Shown piece after piece: positions 1 to 9,606 of a DNA stretch of 16,180 bases. Where the stretch lies: contig MU634083.1 in the NCBI GenBank assembly GCA_026770595.1, positions 1 to 16,180 on the forward strand. Direction: 5' to 3'. The notes below the pieces were generated by a model. That model did no database searches and had not been told where the DNA came from. It was given only the letters and a program-made list of their open reading frames with translations. Source of the DNA: Ochromonadaceae sp. CCMP2298 (lineage: Eukaryota; Sar; Synurophyceae; Ochromonadales; Ochromonadaceae). A program made the position numbers and the translations under genes. Position 1 is the first letter of the stretch, and the number at the start of each line of letters is the position of its first letter.

Positions 1-3000
1 GGGAATCTACGAACCTGGTCGTTGGAGCAGCGGAATCCCTTGGCCTCGAGGTCGTCCAGGCAGGCCTGCTTGAGGTCCTCGTAGCCCACACGGGGACAGT
101 CCATGCCTAAATGGTTGGTTGGATTATGTGTTAGGTGTTATATTATGTGTTATAATAGGTTTTATGATAGGTATTAATAGGTGTTAAAATATGTGTTATA
201 ATATGTGTCGTAAAAGGTGTTAGTTATAATAGGTACCTGGGAACAGGTCGTTAATAAGGCCCGAGAAGAGGGGCACATCTTCGAACACGAACTTGGGCAT
301 GTTTGAGTCCCTGAGGCATCTCATGAGCACCAGGTCCTCCGCCATGTCTTGGTACTGCCTCTTCAGCCCGCCCGCCATGACCAGCACCGACTTCAGAGCG
401 CGCAGTCCGAAGTCATAGTGGTACTGCTTACTGAGCTGCTCCTTGGAGAGCTTGTAGAGCACGGTCATCTTCTTGGCCAACACCTTGGCGCCCTCGAAGC
501 CCTCCGAGAACAGCATTATCTCGCAGATCTGCTGCAGATCGGGCACGATCATGGTGACTGGCCGGAAGAGCGCCTTGAGGTTGTCGGGAAGCTCTGTGCG
601 ACCCGCGTACCCGGGGTTCATGGTGATAAAGAAGCCGCAGATGGCGAAGCCCGCCACTCGTCGGATGGTCATGTCCCCGCCGATGCCGATGTCGCACGTG
701 GGTCGGTCGTATATGAGGGCGTTCTGAATGGCCCTCAGTTGCGCCGACACGACACTCAGCACCTCGATGTTGATGCGGTTGAACTCGTCGAAGCAGCCCC
801 AGGCACCCACCTGCACCAGCCCCTTGAAGATGGACGCCATGGCCTTGTAGTCCAGGCCGTCTCCGCAGTTGATCACGAAGCAGGGCAGGGCCAGGGACTT
901 GGCCAGGTCCTTCACGGTCTCTGTCTTGCCCGTACCAGCAGGCCCGGCAGGCGAGCCGCCCAGTTTGAAGGTCAGCGCCTGCGTCAAAGTCATGTAGCAT
1001 CTGTCGGTCAGGGGGGTGATCACGAGGCGGCCGTTGAGGCCCATGTACTCGTACCCGTATCTGAACTTGCCCGTGCACTGTCGGATGATGCAGTCGTCCA
1101 CGTCTCTGTCCCAGTAGAAGCGCAGCTGGCTCTCCCACGCAAACTCCTTCGCGTTCAACACGCTCTCCCTCACGAACCCGTCCACGATGTCTCTCGCATG
1201 CACGTCTATGATGAGCAGCGTGTTGACCTTCTTGCGGGTGATCTTGTCCAGCTTGTCCCGCACCATGGCCACCAGGTCGTTCAGCTGGCCGGTCAGTTTG
1301 GCCTCCAGGTCCTTCATGGCGTACTTGTTGCCGTCCTTGGCCTGCCTAAACGTGTCCTCCACCTCCCATGTCCACCAGATCTGGCTGCCCACCAGCCCCA
1401 CCATACCCAGCACCATCTTGAGCCACTCCGTGCGGTCGTTCTTGGCATAAATAAACACCCCCTCCTTGGTGATATCCCGCAGACTAACATGCATCTCCTC
1501 CTCACACGCGGTCATCCAGCTCTCCACGGGGCCGTCGATATTCGTGATCGTGCGGAAGGTGAACCCCTCCGCCTCCGAGGAAGACATTCCCTCGACCACC
1601 TTGTTGTTGCGCGCGAAGTGCATGCTCTTGACGTTATCGAACAGCTTCAGCAGGTGGATCTGGATGGAGGAGGGGTCGGAGTTGCCCAGTACGGAGAGCA
1701 GCTCGTCGTCGGAGATGAAGAAGAACCTAGTAGGAAAAATTAGAACAATAAAGGAGGAGAAGGGAGGAGAACAGTAGAGGGGGGGTTAGAAAGGGGTGGG
1801 GGGGGGGGTTATACAGTATATAGTTTATAGTATATAGTGTATATTATGTACAGTACGTACGGTGGTGACGTAGTACGTACCTGGGGAAGGAGGAGCGCTT
1901 GGTGTCCAGGTAGTCCGAGAGGGACTTCTGGCAGCTGTCCAGCCTTTCTGAGAGGGAGGTCAGCACCTGCAGGCGGTTGTCGGACGTGCAGGCGTCCACC
2001 ACGTTGGGGTTCTTGGAGGTGGCCGTCATGATCGTCTTGAACAGTTTGTCTATCGCGTCGAAGCGCTTGGCCTCCTCTGGCAGCTGCAGGCGGATGTCCT
2101 CTGCGCCTATGAATATGCCCTCGAGGTATGCCCACTTGCGCTGTACGGTGAACCACATCTCCAGGCACTCCGACACGATGTTCAACGTCTTCTCCCACTT
2201 CCGAACGCGGTCCACGAAGGCAGTCACGAAGCGGGAGCCGCTGATGGTCTGCAGATTGAGCATGTTATCCTCCAGCTCTAGCTTCAGATCGTCCGCCTGC
2301 CTCAGCATGAAGCCCCGGTCCTGTCCGTCCTTCTTGTAACGCACCAGCACCAACGTGTGGTTGCGCCAGGCCGCGTCGATCTTCGCCATCTCGTTCTCGA
2401 TCTTGGCCTCCTGCACGGCCTCGTTGATGATGTCCTCGATAGACGCCGTGTACTTGTGCAGCTCCATCGAGAAGATATTAGACAGCGTAAGCGTCTTGAG
2501 GGAGATGTCGAAGGTGACCCCTGTAACGTCCATCAGCTTCTGCCAGTGCCGGGACTTCATCGCGTCGTTCTTCAAGTTCACCACCAGGGGCAGGGCTTCC
2601 TTGAAGTTGGCCAACTGCGCCTCTACCATCTTGAAGGTGAAGATATCCTTCAGCTCCTTGGGGAACTTCTTGGCAGTCTTCTCGAACTCCTCGGCCCCCT
2701 TCTGCAGCAGGGTGATGTCCAGGTCCCCCCACAGCATAGAGCTCATGTTCTCCTGCGAAGTGTTAGATGTGTTATGTATGTGTTAGATGTGTTATATATG
2801 TGTTATATATGTGGTATATATGAGGTATGTATGTGTTATATATGTGTTATATATATTTATATATGTAAATACACGTCAAGTACACGTACCTGGAAGTCCT
2901 TGAACTGCGTGTACAGGTCGTAGATCTTGCTCAGCTGCTCGATGTTCACGATCGTCTCGTGCAGCTCGGGGTAGGGCTTCACGTCCAGGTTGAACAGGTT

Positions 3001-6000
3001 TTGGGCGTTGATGAGCTCTGCCTTGACCTTGTTGAGCTTGTTCACCTTGCGCTTGTACTCGGCCAGTAATTCCACCCCCTTGTCCAGAGTTACGGTGGAC
3101 ACGCCCGGGCCTGCGTCCAGGAATTCCTTGCGCAGGCTGGTGAGCTGGTCTCTGAACTCGATGTCCTGCTGGGAGGTCACCTCGCGGAACTAGGGGTAGA
3201 GGGAGAGAGGGAGAGAGTGAGAGAGAGGGAGGGGAAGAGGGAGAGAATTAGACTTAGAAAGCACCCCCTTTGTGAGTACTTAAATACATCCTGCTATCCT
3301 GCTTACCTGCTGCTTGGTGTCGATGAGTCGCAGATCTCTGGTGCGGCTGTCCACATACAGAGTGCGCCAGCGCTTGTCGATGCTGACGGCTGCCCCCATC
3401 TCCTCCTCAGGCACAGGGATGCAGTATCTCGCCAGGGTGCGGTAGCGCTCAGCGATGTCGATCATCTCCAGCTCCACGTCTTGCATCAGGTTGGCCAGCT
3501 CCGCGATGACGTTCAACACGAACTTCAACTGCTCCAGATCGGACGTCTCTGCTGACACCTGCGACTCCAGCAGGGTGATGCGGTCTTGCAGTTTGGTCAG
3601 TAGCGTGTTGGAGGTGGTCAGCAGCACTTCTCCGTAGTCGTTCTTCCACAACTCCGCCTGCCTCGCCACCCCCACCGCCACGGAGGACATGTCTATCGCC
3701 AAGAAGTCGATGTCCTTCATCGTCTGCTGGGCCTCCACTGTCTCCCGGATGCCCTGGAAATACGCCATGGCGGAGTCCAGGTTGTCGCAGGTAGGGCGCA
3801 GCTTTTCTATCTGCTGCTTGCGCTTGGGGTTCCACAATCCGGTCACTTTGTCGTACCGGCGCCACCCGTCTAGGTACTTGTTGGTGAAGTTGTACACGCG
3901 GTTGGTCTGGCTGGTCAGAGAGAGGGCCAGCTTGACCACCTGGGGGTTCTGCGAGATGTCCTGGAAGAAGGAGAACACGTAGGGCTCCTCGTCCTCGTGC
4001 ACCAGCACCGGCTCGGTGCGCAGACAGGTGCCGTGCATCCACCTCACGAAGTGGCGAGCAGACTCGACCATGTTGCGGGCCCCCTTGGTGATCAGTTTGT
4101 CGACCTCCGTGAGAGAGGGGGAGATCATGAGCTCCTTGCCGTTGAGAGACACCAGGATCTTGAACAAAGGGGGGCCCTCTTTGCACTGCAGCAGGCCCAT
4201 AAAGGTAGCCATGGATCTGACGATCATCTGCACGATGCAGTTATAGATGCAGCGCTCCCAGTAGTGGTAGTAGACGGCTAGTATGGGGGAGAAACCCGTA
4301 GCCGTGCGGGCCACCACCTCCTCCACCTTCATCAAGAAGGACTCCCCGATGGTCTGGTAGTCATGCACCAGTGCGTCCAGGCGCTCGTTTCGGCGCTTCT
4401 CCACCGTCTCGAAGAACTCGCTGATGTCCATAGGCCCCACCTGTCCGTCAGACTGCACCAGATCTGTGCCGCGCACCAGCAAAGTGGAGGAGATTTTGTC
4501 GATGACGTCGTGTATCATGGCGGCGTTCTTGTGCACCTGCGAGATGATGCTGCCGAACCGCTCCAGGGCCAGGTTGAGGTCCTCGATGTAGGCAGGGATG
4601 CGCTGGGAGGTCCAGTTGAGCGGGTAGAAGCCCCCCTTAATAGTGGTGTTCAGCTCGTCGATCTGGGTCTGCAGCAGCTTGCGCTCCACGGGGGACAGCG
4701 TGGCCAGCAGCCTGTCGTACTCGTGCAGCTTCTCGTTCAAGGATCGGATGATGTCTTGGTACTTCTTCTCCTGCAGGGTGACGTTGAGCGCCTGCTCGGG
4801 GATGCGGAAGCCCAGCTTGTCCAGGTAGCGGGACTCCTTGATGATCATCTTCATCTCGTGCGCGAAGGAGACGCGGTAGGGGGGAGGGGGCAGGACGAAG
4901 CCGGTGCCGTCCTTGGCAGTCTTGGAGGGCGCGGTGTAGGCCGCTATGGAGCACAGCACCGGCAGACGCAGCTTCTCCATCACCATGCTGGGCACGGTGC
5001 TCTCCCACTCAGAGTACAGGTCGGACACGTATGAGTCCACGGCCTTGGCGAACTCCAGATACGCGTTCTTTACATCCTCCCCATAGCTGTCCTCCAGCAA
5101 GCCCCCGTGCTTCTTGAACCTCAAAATGGGCCTCTTTGCTCGGTGGTAGAGGTCCCTGGCCCATGCGATGGAGCCTGCGATGGGGGGGAAGTTCTTGTAC
5201 AGGTTGGGGCGGTCCTTCTGCGTCTCGAACAGGTGCTTGATGGACGCCAGCTCGTTCATGTACTGCTCTAGAATGTCCTTGTAGCGGTCAGATATCTGCT
5301 GCTTGATGGAGCTGCCAGCAACCGGCGCGCCGTTGGAGCTGGGGGCCGCCCCGCCGCCCGAGCCGATCTTCTGGAAGTTCTTGACCAGCTCGAAGGCTCC
5401 CTCGGCCGATCGTAGCTTCCGGAAGCTCTCTTTGATGAACAGCTCCGTCATTTTCTCGATCTCCATCACGGAGGCTCTGAACTTCTTCATGATCGCGTCC
5501 CAGGGCTTCTCGTACGACTTGTCGAAGATCTTCTCCTCGAAGGGCACCTTGAGCGGAGCAGTCAGACCGTCCACGCGCTTGATCACCTCGTCGATACCCG
5601 CAGAGTCGCCCGTTACGGCCTTCAGCTCAGGCCCCAGGAACACTCTGAAGTGGTCGAGCGCCTCGATTATCTCGAGGATGTTGGCACATATCTCCGACAT
5701 GTAGTCGGTCTTACTGAACAGCGCCTTTCTGTCGAACTCCCAGCGGTGGTCCGAGCCTCCGTCCTCGATACGCTTGCGCATCCGGAAGTACGTCTCTGAC
5801 CACTTCAGCAGCACGTCCCGGGCCTCCTGCACCAGTCGCTTGCTGTGCTTGAAGTCCATAGCCAGGATGTCCGACAGCCGTACCCCCTCTCTGACGCGTC
5901 TCACGAGCGTCTCTGCGATGTTCTCCATCAGCGGGGCCATGCGCTCGTCAGTGTTGTAGTGCCGAGAGATGACCCACACCATGCGCAGGCCGTTCACCAT

Positions 6001-7328
6001 GCTCTGCATCGACTCCAGGATTGTTTGGTAGCTGCCCTCGGCGATGTGCTTGAAGTGCCTCTCCAGGGTCGTCAGGAACTTCACGTTGTCCTTGGCCTCC
6101 AGGTACAGCTTGGTCAGCTCAGAGAAGTGGAAGTTAAAACTGCTCAGCTGAGGGATGTCCATGAGCTTGATCACCTGCAGCATCAGCTGCACCTTGGGGG
6201 CGTTTATCTGGTCGAAGAGCACGCTCAGATTGGCGTTGCGGTCCCTCCAGAACTCGATCTCCTCCAACGGAGTGCGCTGCGTCTTGGACATCTTCTGGTG
6301 CTCGCCCTCTACCGCGCCAGCCACCACGGCGGTCCAGTTTTCTAGGGCTATCTCGACCTCCGAGACGATGTGGGGGTCCTCCACGGCCGCGGCGGGGTTG
6401 GTGATGATGAGGTTGGGGATGGCCAGCCGCGTGTCCCCGCGGCTCTGTACGACCAGGTGGCGCATCTGCTGCTCGAACTTGTTGATGTTTAGGTTCAGCT
6501 CGTGGCGCAGGTTCTGGGCCACCTCTGCCTCCTGTGTGCCCACATCGTCCTCGGTTACCTTGCCCTTCTGCACGACGGGCAGGTACACGTGGTGCATTAC
6601 GTTAGCAATGCCCTGCAGGATCTCCCCAGACATCACGGAGAACTCTAGCTGCCCCATCATCGCCGCAGCGTCCGCGGAGCTCGCCACGGAGGGCACTTGT
6701 CCGTCCAGCGATCTGATGAAGAAGACCGTGGTGCGCTCGTGCATCTCTGGAGACATCTTGTCCAGGCTCATGTAGAGCACGCACTTGTTCAGCGTTTGCA
6801 CCCTCGACACCTTCACCACCTTCTTCTTAGCCACCCTGGGCGCTTCCACCTCGCCCTCCGCAGCATCCCCCTCTGCAGCGCCCTCCTTGACCTCCTCAGT
6901 GCCCTCGGCGGGCTTCTCCGCTGGCTTCTCCTCGGCGCCCTCCGCCCCCTCCTCGCCCTCCGTCTTGTTCTCCTCGTTGGCCTCCTCCTCCTCCACGTCT
7001 ACCTCCACCTCCTCCTCAACTAAACAACAAGATAAATTGGCAAAAGGGGGTTAGTCTACTACCTCGAAGTGCAAGGTGCGTGCAGCGGCGCCGTCTCACC
7101 TTCAATATCCTCCGCCCAGCTATTGGCGGAAAAGAACACAGCGGAGCCCTGTCCGTGCTTATCGCTCAAATAATCAAGTAGCTGCTCCCGCGCGATTCCA
7201 GCTGACCGCGCTCGTTCGAGGGAGTCTGTGAAATGCTCGTCAAACGACTCGGGCGAAATCTCCAAGGCGAGGACAACCTTCTGCCTTATCCACCTCACCC
7301 GGTCGTCCTGCAACATTGCGGAGCTCAT
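1..7328 (-). CDS. DNAH10: Axonemal dynein heavy chain, DNAH10 / inner-arm I1(f) type (5' half, cut by window edge)
   Basis: Motor subunit of the two-headed inner-arm dynein I1/f that bends flagella. Six exons on the minus strand: 7328-7100, 7019-3307, 3189-2890, 2752-1881, 1726-237 and 106 to the edge. All introns are GT-AG and phases agree (1, 0, 0, 2, 1), giving about 2236 residues, roughly half a normal heavy chain. The ATG at 7328 opens the frame. Order: short N-terminal region; acidic Ala/Glu/Lys-rich linker (about residues 77-145); DHC_N1 tail; linker domain; AAA1 with Walker A GPAGTGKT near residue 1965, Walker B CFDEFNR near 2015 and ITMNPGYAGR near 2070. Motifs such as VWVISRHYNTDERM, RWEFDRKALF, FGSS-free LGPELKAVTGD and FPRFFFISDDELL match the DNAH10 class as I recall it. 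A Gly/Ser/Ala low-complexity insert lies at about 5300-5370. The last exon reads open to base 1, though a weak donor (GTTCGT) sits at 14. Family is certain; the paralogue is very likely. Confidence 0.96.
107..236 (-). repeat. Dynein intron 5, built of degenerate TATAACACA repeats
   Basis: A 130-bp intron: donor CCAG/GTACCT at 236, acceptor TTTAG/GC ending at 107. Almost the whole intron is variants of TATAACAC(A/C)TA on the sense strand, with few pyrimidine tracts. Splicing joins DLFPG to MDCPRVGYEDL, matching the expected dynein sequence. Confidence 0.8.
1727..1880 (-). other. Dynein intron 4, with duplicated donor motif
   Basis: A 154-bp intron with donor CCAG/GTACGTACT at 1880 and acceptor CTACTAG at 1727, joining SFP-R to FFFISDDELL in phase 2. 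The donor motif GTACGTACT occurs again 20 bp inside (1860). Then come TATA-type dinucleotide repeats, a C-rich run and a long pyrimidine tract. Confidence 0.85.
2753..2889 (-). repeat. Dynein intron 3, built of TATAACACA-type repeats
   Basis: A 137-bp phase-0 intron: donor TTCCAG/GTACGT at 2889, acceptor CTTCGCAG ending at 2753. On the plus strand it is a run of TGTGTTATATA-like units, the same core as in the intron at 107-236. Confidence 0.8.
3190..3306 (-). other. Dynein intron 2
   Basis: A 117-bp phase-0 intron: donor CAGCAG/GTAAGC at 3306, acceptor CTACCCCTAG ending at 3190. Its 3' half is an unbroken CT-rich tract. Splicing joins DTKQQ to FREVTSQQD. Confidence 0.85.
7020..7099 (-). other. 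Dynein intron 1
   Basis: An 80-bp phase-1 intron: donor GAAG/GTGAGA at 7099, acceptor TTGTTTAG ending at 7020. It joins NSWAEDIE to the acidic linker (V-EEEVEVD). This links the short first exon and its ATG to the long tail exon. Confidence 0.8.
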
Positions 7329-7762
7329 CTTCCCAATTTAGAAACTGAAAAGAGAGACTTACCACAAAATGCCTGGACGAGCGTTGGTTCAATTGTGCTC
7401 GAGGCTGGCTCTACGTTCGATCGTTCTCGGCCGTGCAGAGCAAGAGACAGCAAGAGCAAAGTGAGCGATGCTTTCCCTGCCAGAAAAGTGAGAAATTGAA
7501 ACGGACATTTGTTACAGCATTTGTGCGCTGTTATCCAGCAGCATGATATTCAGCGACGCCTCAATTCTTGGGCAGACTTGTTTGTCCCAGTTTCCCAAAG
7601 TTTTTCTTCGCTGGCCCAAGGCTGGTGAGCTTGGCCTTCTCTGTTCTGGTCTTGCGGGTTCCTGCGGAGGAATGTGTGTGTCTTGCGGCGGCGCTCGATC
7701 TGCATTCCCACAAATCAAGCCATCCAGCACTTCACAGAACTCCTTCGCTTTCATATTCCGAA
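7329..7762. promoter_or_regulatory. Divergent promoter region between dynein and Cox1-c
   Basis: These 434 bp separate two start codons pointing away from each other, so they must hold both promoters and 5' UTRs. I see no convincing TATA box or other named element. The Cox1-c frame is open upstream to about 7568 but has no ATG there. On the minus strand, 17 bp before the dynein ATG, lies GTAAGT...TTTTCAG (7362-7345), an 18-bp stretch with intron-like ends. Confidence 0.5.
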
Positions 7763-8186
7763 ATGTTCCGCGTTCTGATCAAGTCCGTTGCGCCCATCGG
7801 TAAGCTCGTGGGCCCCCGATTTTCCTTTATTTCCGTGCTCCGCTAATTTGCCTCTCGTCTCCCTCGTGACCCTGATTTGATGAAAAGCTGTCCGGCCAGC
7901 GTTCGCTGCCCCGAGAATGGCCCGGTGCTTCTCCTCCGCCCCCGCGGAGGTCAAGAAGACCAAGGTCATCATCCCTGATCTCGTCGACACACTCGAGTGG
8001 GTGCTCGACTCCCCCCCGAACGTGCACCAGTTTGAGGAGCCCCCGGTACGCAACTGATTAATTTATCATTTCATTACTTGCCTTACTTGACTCACTATTT
8101 GATTCCCACCACAACCCTATCGCCTACAGATCATCGTGGAGATCGAGCACCTCAAGGCGCTCAAGGCAGAGGAGCCCACGATGTAG
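7763..8186 (+). CDS. cox1-c: Nucleus-encoded C-terminal segment of cytochrome c oxidase subunit 1 (Cox1-c), mitochondrial
   Basis: Predicted to supply in trans the C-terminal tail of Cox1, the catalytic core subunit of respiratory complex IV in the inner mitochondrial membrane. Exons: 7763-7799, 7888-8045 (or from 7900, an in-frame acceptor 12 bp later) and 8130-8186, giving 83 or 79 residues. Donors are GTAAGC and GTACGC. Residues 1-35 are a typical targeting peptide: MFRVLIKSVAPI, then Arg/Ala-rich sequence with RCFSSA, an R-3 type processing site. The mature part holds LEWVLDSPPNVHQFEE, which matches the conserved Cox1 end LEW-x(3)-SPP-x(2)-H-x-F-x-E. It ends IIVEIEHLKALKAEEPTM. Split Cox1 with a nuclear C-terminal part is known from several protists. 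No transmembrane segment is expected here and none is seen. It is divergent from dynein and convergent with the next gene. The match is by motif recognition, not search. Confidence 0.8.
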
Positions 8187-8436
8187 GCGTTCGTTCATTG
8201 TAAGCTGATTCTTTCAAGCAGGAGTTGTAGATATCGCTTTCTTCGTGTTTGGAGTCACAGTTTGGAGTCATTCGCGCTGATGTGGCGTGGATCAGATCAA
8301 TGGTAAACAGTGTCGCACTGCGATAGTAATCCTCAGTTGCTGCGGATGGATAATAGCGAAGCCCGGGAGGGAAGGTGACGAGCTTGCAAACGATTCAGCT
8401 ACTAATTAAGGGATTAAAGTACAGTGTGAAAAGGGG
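8187..8436. other. Convergent 3' spacer
   Basis: This stretch lies between the Cox1-c stop and the probable end of the minus-strand gene; it reaches 8529 if that gene ends at its first stop. Apart from one 13-bp tandem duplication at 8247-8272 I see no gene, RNA or clear polyadenylation signal. Confidence 0.5.
8247..8272. repeat. 13-bp tandem duplication
   Basis: GTTTGGAGTCACA at 8247-8259 is followed directly by GTTTGGAGTCATT at 8260-8272; eleven of thirteen bases agree. Confidence 0.85.
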
Positions 8437-9165
8437 CTACATGTATACATGGTAAGTGTAACAGCGTCTCAAAACTGACTGCTGTCTCAGCCACGTCCGG
8501 AGTCTGTACCTGTTGATGACTTCTCCAACTTACATGAAGCTTTGGATCTTTCTGCTGCCTCGGATGCTCTTCGTGAGTTCCTGCTCCAGCTTGTCGCCGT
8601 GTGTAGCCATGCTGTCGTTGATCCTCTGCGCGGACGAGGTGGCGAGAAACGTCTGGATCGGCCGGTGCAGAACGGGTTCCGACGACTCGTTGCGCACGAC
8701 GATGTGCTGGTAGTTTAGAACCAGCTGCAAGCGCTCCTGTCGCATGTGCATAACCAGCTCCGTCCACAGAGCCCAGTGCACGGATGCCGTTGCTGAAGAC
8801 ACTGAAGAGCGGCTGTCTTTCAACTGCGGTGCGTCGGTCGGAGCACTCCCCACCATCGATGTATCAGATCCGTTAGATCTCATTGATAAGTCGTCACCTT
8901 GGTTCTTCTCCACGTTCCTCTTGTAACTTCTCTTGTCTTTCCACGAACTGTACTTCCCCTCGAACCCCTTCATACTCAAGGCCGCGACACCTTTCCACGA
9001 AAGAGCCCCAGCACCTCCGTACTGGTGCGGAGGGAAGACGAAAGCTCTGCAGGATATTTGGAAGAACGCCAGCATAAGAGAAGCCCAGACTACGATCCTA
9101 CTGGCGAAGCTGATTGGGCTAAACAAATGCACGCGTGCCGTCGCAGCTGCCTTGGGAGAGGCCAT
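8437..9165 (-). CDS. Unknown protein with signal-peptide-like, possibly plastid-targeting, N-terminus
   Basis: I do not recognise the family. The frame is open from 9213, but the ATG at 9165 (MASPKAAATARVHLF) gives a better N-terminus: a hydrophobic core at residues 24-38 (IVVWASLMLAFFQIS) followed by CRA-FVFPP. A cleavage just before Phe resembles the bipartite plastid presequences of secondary-plastid algae; the next 60 residues are Ser/Lys/Arg-rich, as in a transit peptide. The rest (MHMRQERLQLVLNYQHIVV and on) is charged and probably soluble. The first in-frame stop, at 8532-8530, lies inside a perfect GTAAGT donor. Removing 8533-8510 (24 bp, ending in CAG) would extend the protein by 23 residues to a stop at 8437; otherwise it ends at 8530 with 211 residues. 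Plastid targeting is inference. Confidence 0.45.
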
Positions 9166-9606
9166 GCTATCAGTTAGGGAGCTCCACTTCTCTTCGAGCG
9201 GCAGGCCGAGCATCTAGAAACACTTGCAGAAGTTCTTTTCTGCCACCGAGTTGTGCCGAGAGAATAACAGAGAGCTCTCGGAGATGCCTCTACAGTCCTC
9301 CTCCCACCTCCTTTCATCAGTTCATTCCTCCCACAGGATCGGGGAAGTTGAAGTGGGGAACTTTTGCACGGCAGAACCCCCGACTTTGACCGGCAGAACC
9401 CCCGACTTTGAGAATAATTAACGAAACACGCCCCAAGATTTTTGCGCAAACCCGGCAATAGTTCTGCTGTTCTGCGGTGCTTCGGGTTGCCTCGCCTCCA
9501 GCAGTATTGTGGTGCCACCTCGGGAGCTGTTCGGCTTTATCGGGAGCTCTGTTCATCATCATCTCTGTGCCTGGCCCTCTAGACTATTAGGTGAAGGCCC
9601 TCGAAG
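9166..9606. promoter_or_regulatory. Divergent spacer upstream of the TMC-like gene
   Basis: About 440 bp lie between two diverging start codons. It contains a 22-bp-period tandem duplication (9369-9411) and a near-repeat of CGGGAGCTGTTC at about 9520-9556. I see no clear TATA box and no supported gene. Confidence 0.4.
9369..9411. repeat. 22-bp tandem duplication
   Basis: The 21-bp sequence CGGCAGAACCCCCGACTTTG(A) occurs at 9369-9389 and again, identical, at 9391-9411 with one base between. It lies about 200 bp upstream of the TMC-like start codon. Confidence 0.9.

Noticed and set aside
349-1743. 464-residue plus-strand open frame opposite the dynein motor exon
   Set aside because: It is the antisense of highly conserved dynein coding sequence; composition is His/Leu/Val/Gln-rich as expected from a GC-rich reverse complement, with no motif.
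4363-5034. 223-residue plus-strand open frame
   Set aside because: Antisense shadow of the dynein tail exon; no motif and no promoter.
6155-6775. 206-residue plus-strand open frame
   Set aside because: Antisense of the dynein N-terminal region; Ser/Thr/Cys-rich as a reverse complement would be.
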